This document shows, in pieces, positions 61,857 to 64,000 of a stretch of 64,000 nt of DNA. A model generated the notes under the pieces. That model had not been told where the DNA came from, did not search any database, and saw only the letters and a program-made list of their open reading frames with translations. Origin of the DNA: Xanthomonas sp. SI. Lineage in GTDB: Bacteria > Pseudomonadota > Gammaproteobacteria > Xanthomonadales > Xanthomonadaceae. The stretch lies in NCBI RefSeq assembly GCF_014236855.1, contig NZ_CP051261.1:1488001-1552000 (forward strand). Reading direction: 5' to 3'. Position 1 is the first letter of the stretch. Each line of letters opens with the position of its first letter. The translations under genes were made by a program, and so were the position numbers.

Positions 61857-64000
61857 TCAGCAGCGCGAGTGCACCAGGTTCAGGCAGGCGTGGTGCTGCA
61901 TGCGCTCGGCCGGCTCCTGCAGCGCTGCCAACACCTGCTCGGCCTGCGTGCCCAGTACCGGCCGGTACGCAGCCCAGCCGTTGCGGCCCTTGGCCTTGGC
62001 CTGGTACAGCGCGCGGTCGGCGAGGATCAGCAACTGCTCCCAGCCCAGGCGGCTGTCGGGATCGTGCACGAACGGGAATTCGGCCAGGCCGATCGAGCAG
62101 GTGACCTGGCTGTGGCGGCCGTGCTCGAGCGCGAAGCTGTGCGCGGCGATCGAGCGGCACAGGCGCTCGGCGGCCACGGTCAGGTTCTCGCGCGGCGCCG
62201 AGCGCAGCACCAGCAGGAATTCCTCGCCGCCCCAGCGCACCACGTAGTCGCTTTCGCGGGTCAGCTTGACCAGCAGCTGCGCCATCTGCTGCAGCACCGC
62301 GTCGCCGGTGTGATGGCCACCGCTGTCGTTGATCGCCTTGAAATGGTCGATGTCGATCAGCGCGAACAGCATGCCCGAGGACAGCATGTCCTGGTCGTTG
62401 GCGGCCATGCGCCGGTACAGCGCGATGTCGCTGGGGATGTGCAGCGACAGGTAGCGGCGATTGCGCAGTTGGGTCAGGTCGTCGGTGAAGCTGGCTTCCT
62501 GCAGGCGCTGGTTGGCCGCCTGCAGCGCCTCGGTGCGCTGGCGCACCTGCCGTTCCAGCGTCGCGCGCTGGCGCTGGTTGACCACGCGCGCGATGCCAAG
62601 CAGCGCCAGCGCCAGCGCCAGCACGCCCAGCGCCAGCAGCAGCTTGTAGAACAGCGTCTCCTGGAAGCGCAGCCGGATCCGCAGCGGCAATCGCGCCGGC
62701 GCCTGCGCCCAGACCCCGGCGTTGTTGCTGCCGCTGACCTCGAACACGTAGTCGCCGCCGGGCAGGTTGGTATAGCTGGCCACGCGCTGGCGGATGTCGT
62801 CCAGGCTGCGCCACTGGGTGTCGTAGCCGACCAGGCGGTAGCGCAGTTCCACGTTCTCCGGGGCCTGGAACGAGGCCGCGGTGAACTCGAAATCCAGGTC
62901 GCGCGCCTGCGCCGGCAGCGGCGTGTCGCGCAGCGCCTGCGGCGCCATCCAGCGGCCCTGCGCGCGGATCCGTTCCACCACCGGCTGCGGCGCGACCGGA
63001 TTCTTGACGATGCCGGCGGTGTCCATGGTCACCACGCCGTCGCGGCTGGGCAGCCACAGCGTGCCGTTGTCGATGAAGCCCTTGCCGTTGCCGGCGCCGT
63101 TGCAGCACAGGCCCTGCACGCCGCCGTGGCGCTGGCCGCGCTCGTTGAGCAGCAGTTCGGCCTGCAGTGGCGTGCTCGGCACCTCGATGCGCTTGAGCAG
63201 GCTCGCCAGCGGCATCCGGTACACGCCGCGCAGGCCGGCCACCCACAGGCTGCCATGGCCGTCGTCGGCGATGAAGAACGCGGCGTTGGCCGGCAGCCCG
63301 TCGTGTTCGTCGAACATGGTCCAGCGCTTGCCGTCGAACACCCACAGCTGGTCGGACAGGGTGCCGATCACCCACTGCCCGCCGGGCAGTTCGTGGATCG
63401 CGGTGACGTCGGCGTCGGCCAGCGCCGAGCCGGCCTCGGCGAGCGGCAGCAGGCGCTCGCCGCGCAGTTCGTACAGGCCGGCCTGGGAGCCGATCAGCAG
63501 GCGGCCGGCCCGGGTTTCGTGGATCAGGCGCACACGCGGATCGCGCAGGCCCTCGTCGTTGCCGTAGCGCTGCAGGTGCGCGCCGTCGCTGCGGAACAGG
63601 CCGTCGCTGGTGGCGAACCACAGCCGTTGCGCGCGGTCGCGAACGATGCCGTTGACCTGCAGTTCGTGCAGCGGCGCCAGCAGCGGCGGCTCGCTGGCGC
63701 GCCCGTCGCGGTACAGCAGCGCGCCGCGGCGGGTGCCGATCCACAGCTGGCCGGGTTCGGCGAGCAGGGTGTAGGGAACATCGGCGGGCAGTTGCTCGCG
63801 GCGCAGCACCTGCTGATAGCGGCCGGCGCGCAGCCGCTCCAGGCCGTTGCCGGTGCCGACCCACAGCGAGCCGTCGGGATCGCGCGCCAGCGTCCACACC
63901 AGCGGGTCGCTCAGGCCTTCGTAGCTGCTGTAGCGGCGGGTCCAGCCGTTCCACAGCCGGGTCGCGCCCTTCCAGCGGCTGCCCAGCCACAGGTTGCGCT
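61857..64000 (-). CDS. Beta-propeller sensor diguanylate cyclase (N-terminus cut by window)
   Basis: Readable part of 714 codons of a larger protein; the frame stays open to the window edge. Residues up to about 310 are two-component-regulator propeller repeats (DGSLWVGTGNGLERL, QLWIGTRRGALLYRDG, GSLWVAGLRGVYRMP), followed by a Y_Y_Y domain (VELRYRLVGYDTQW, NLPGGDYVFEVSGSN), one transmembrane helix (FYKLLLALGVLALALALLGIA), a coiled coil and a GGDEF domain with intact GGEEF in RWGGEEFLLVL. It senses a periplasmic ligand and makes cyclic di-GMP. No EAL or kinase domain is seen. Confidence 0.92.
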   Translation of the reverse strand, partial: RNLWLGSRWKGATRLWNGWTRRYSSYEGLSDPLVWTLARDPDGSLWVGTGNGLERLRAGRYQQVLRREQLPADVPYTLLAEPGQLWIGTRRGALLYRDGRASEPPLLAPLHELQVNGIVRDRAQRLWFATSDGLFRSDGAHLQRYGNDEGLRDPRVRLIHETRAGRLLIGSQAGLYELRGERLLPLAEAGSALADADVTAIHELPGGQWVIGTLSDQLWVFDGKRWTMFDEHDGLPANAAFFIADDGHGSLWVAGLRGVYRMPLASLLKRIEVPSTPLQAELLLNERGQRHGGVQGLCCNGAGNGKGFIDNGTLWLPSRDGVVTMDTAGIVKNPVAPQPVVERIRAQGRWMAPQALRDTPLPAQARDLDFEFTAASFQAPENVELRYRLVGYDTQWRSLDDIRQRVASYTNLPGGDYVFEVSGSNNAGVWAQAPARLPLRIRLRFQETLFYKLLLALGVLALALALLGIARVVNQRQRATLERQVRQRTEALQAANQRLQEASFTDDLTQLRNRRYLSLHIPSDIALYRRMAANDQDMLSSGMLFALIDIDHFKAINDSGGHHTGDAVLQQMAQLLVKLTRESDYVVRWGGEEFLLVLRSAPRENLTVAAERLCRSIAAHSFALEHGRHSQVTCSIGLAEFPFVHDPDSRLGWEQLLILADRALYQAKAKGRNGWAAYRPVLGTQAEQVLAALQEPAERMQHHACLNLVHSRC

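Overview
The window looks like chromosomal DNA of a Xanthomonas or very close relative in the Xanthomonadaceae. It is very GC-rich, carries several TonB-dependent outer-membrane receptors (TBDRs), an N-glycan-degradation locus whose order matches the nix cluster of X. campestris, a SAM-I riboswitch in front of metX-metB-hom, and many copies of a short extragenic repeat (core GTAGGAGCGGCTTCAGCCGC). No phage, transposase, CRISPR array, tRNA or rRNA gene is visible. All calls were made by reading the sequence and six-frame translations, without database searches.

1-17.5 kb is a glycan-utilisation locus. On the minus strand it reads TBDR, GH29 alpha-L-fucosidase, GH18 endo-acting enzyme, GH20 hexosaminidase, GH2 beta-mannosidase-like and GH3 beta-xylosidase-like, running off the left edge. 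This set can take apart a plant-type N-glycan (core fucose, GlcNAc, mannose, xylose). A strong terminator separates the receptor from the enzymes. A sugar kinase is divergent, and two LacI-type palindromes lie in the divergent region. A second, clearly paralogous TBDR follows.

17.5-29 kb is mainly housekeeping: rsmE-bioA, then a run of plus-strand genes (Nudix hydrolase-cysQ, mazG-ynfA, an Mpo1-like protein, qmcA-nfeD, gcvT, gcvH). It ends in a roughly 1.2-kb gene-poor stretch, a candidate structured small RNA with its own promoter and terminator, and a lysine-rich histone H1-like gene.

29-40 kb holds a secreted serine hydrolase, an EamA exporter, a GMC oxidoreductase, a nucleotide-transporter-like membrane protein, two small conserved proteins, and a fatty-acid unit (fadE plus an alpha/beta-hydrolase) divergent from a TetR regulator with two operator-like palindromes between them.

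40-48 kb is the most intriguing accessory region: a TPR aspartyl/asparaginyl beta-hydroxylase coupled to tetR, and facing it a large cysteine-containing TBDR, a TPR-sulfotransferase and a prolyl-4-hydroxylase-like oxygenase. This suggests uptake or sensing plus modification (hydroxylation, sulfation) of an unknown peptide or protein. A putative outer-membrane beta-barrel lies upstream.

48-64 kb returns to conserved functions: hslO, mtgA, a GT2 glycosyltransferase overlapping a CBS protein, AsmA, hemolysin III family, prfC, an M23 peptidase, the SAM-I riboswitch with metX-metB-hom, an alpha/beta-hydrolase, and the C-terminal part of a beta-propeller/Y_Y_Y/GGDEF sensor that runs off the right edge.
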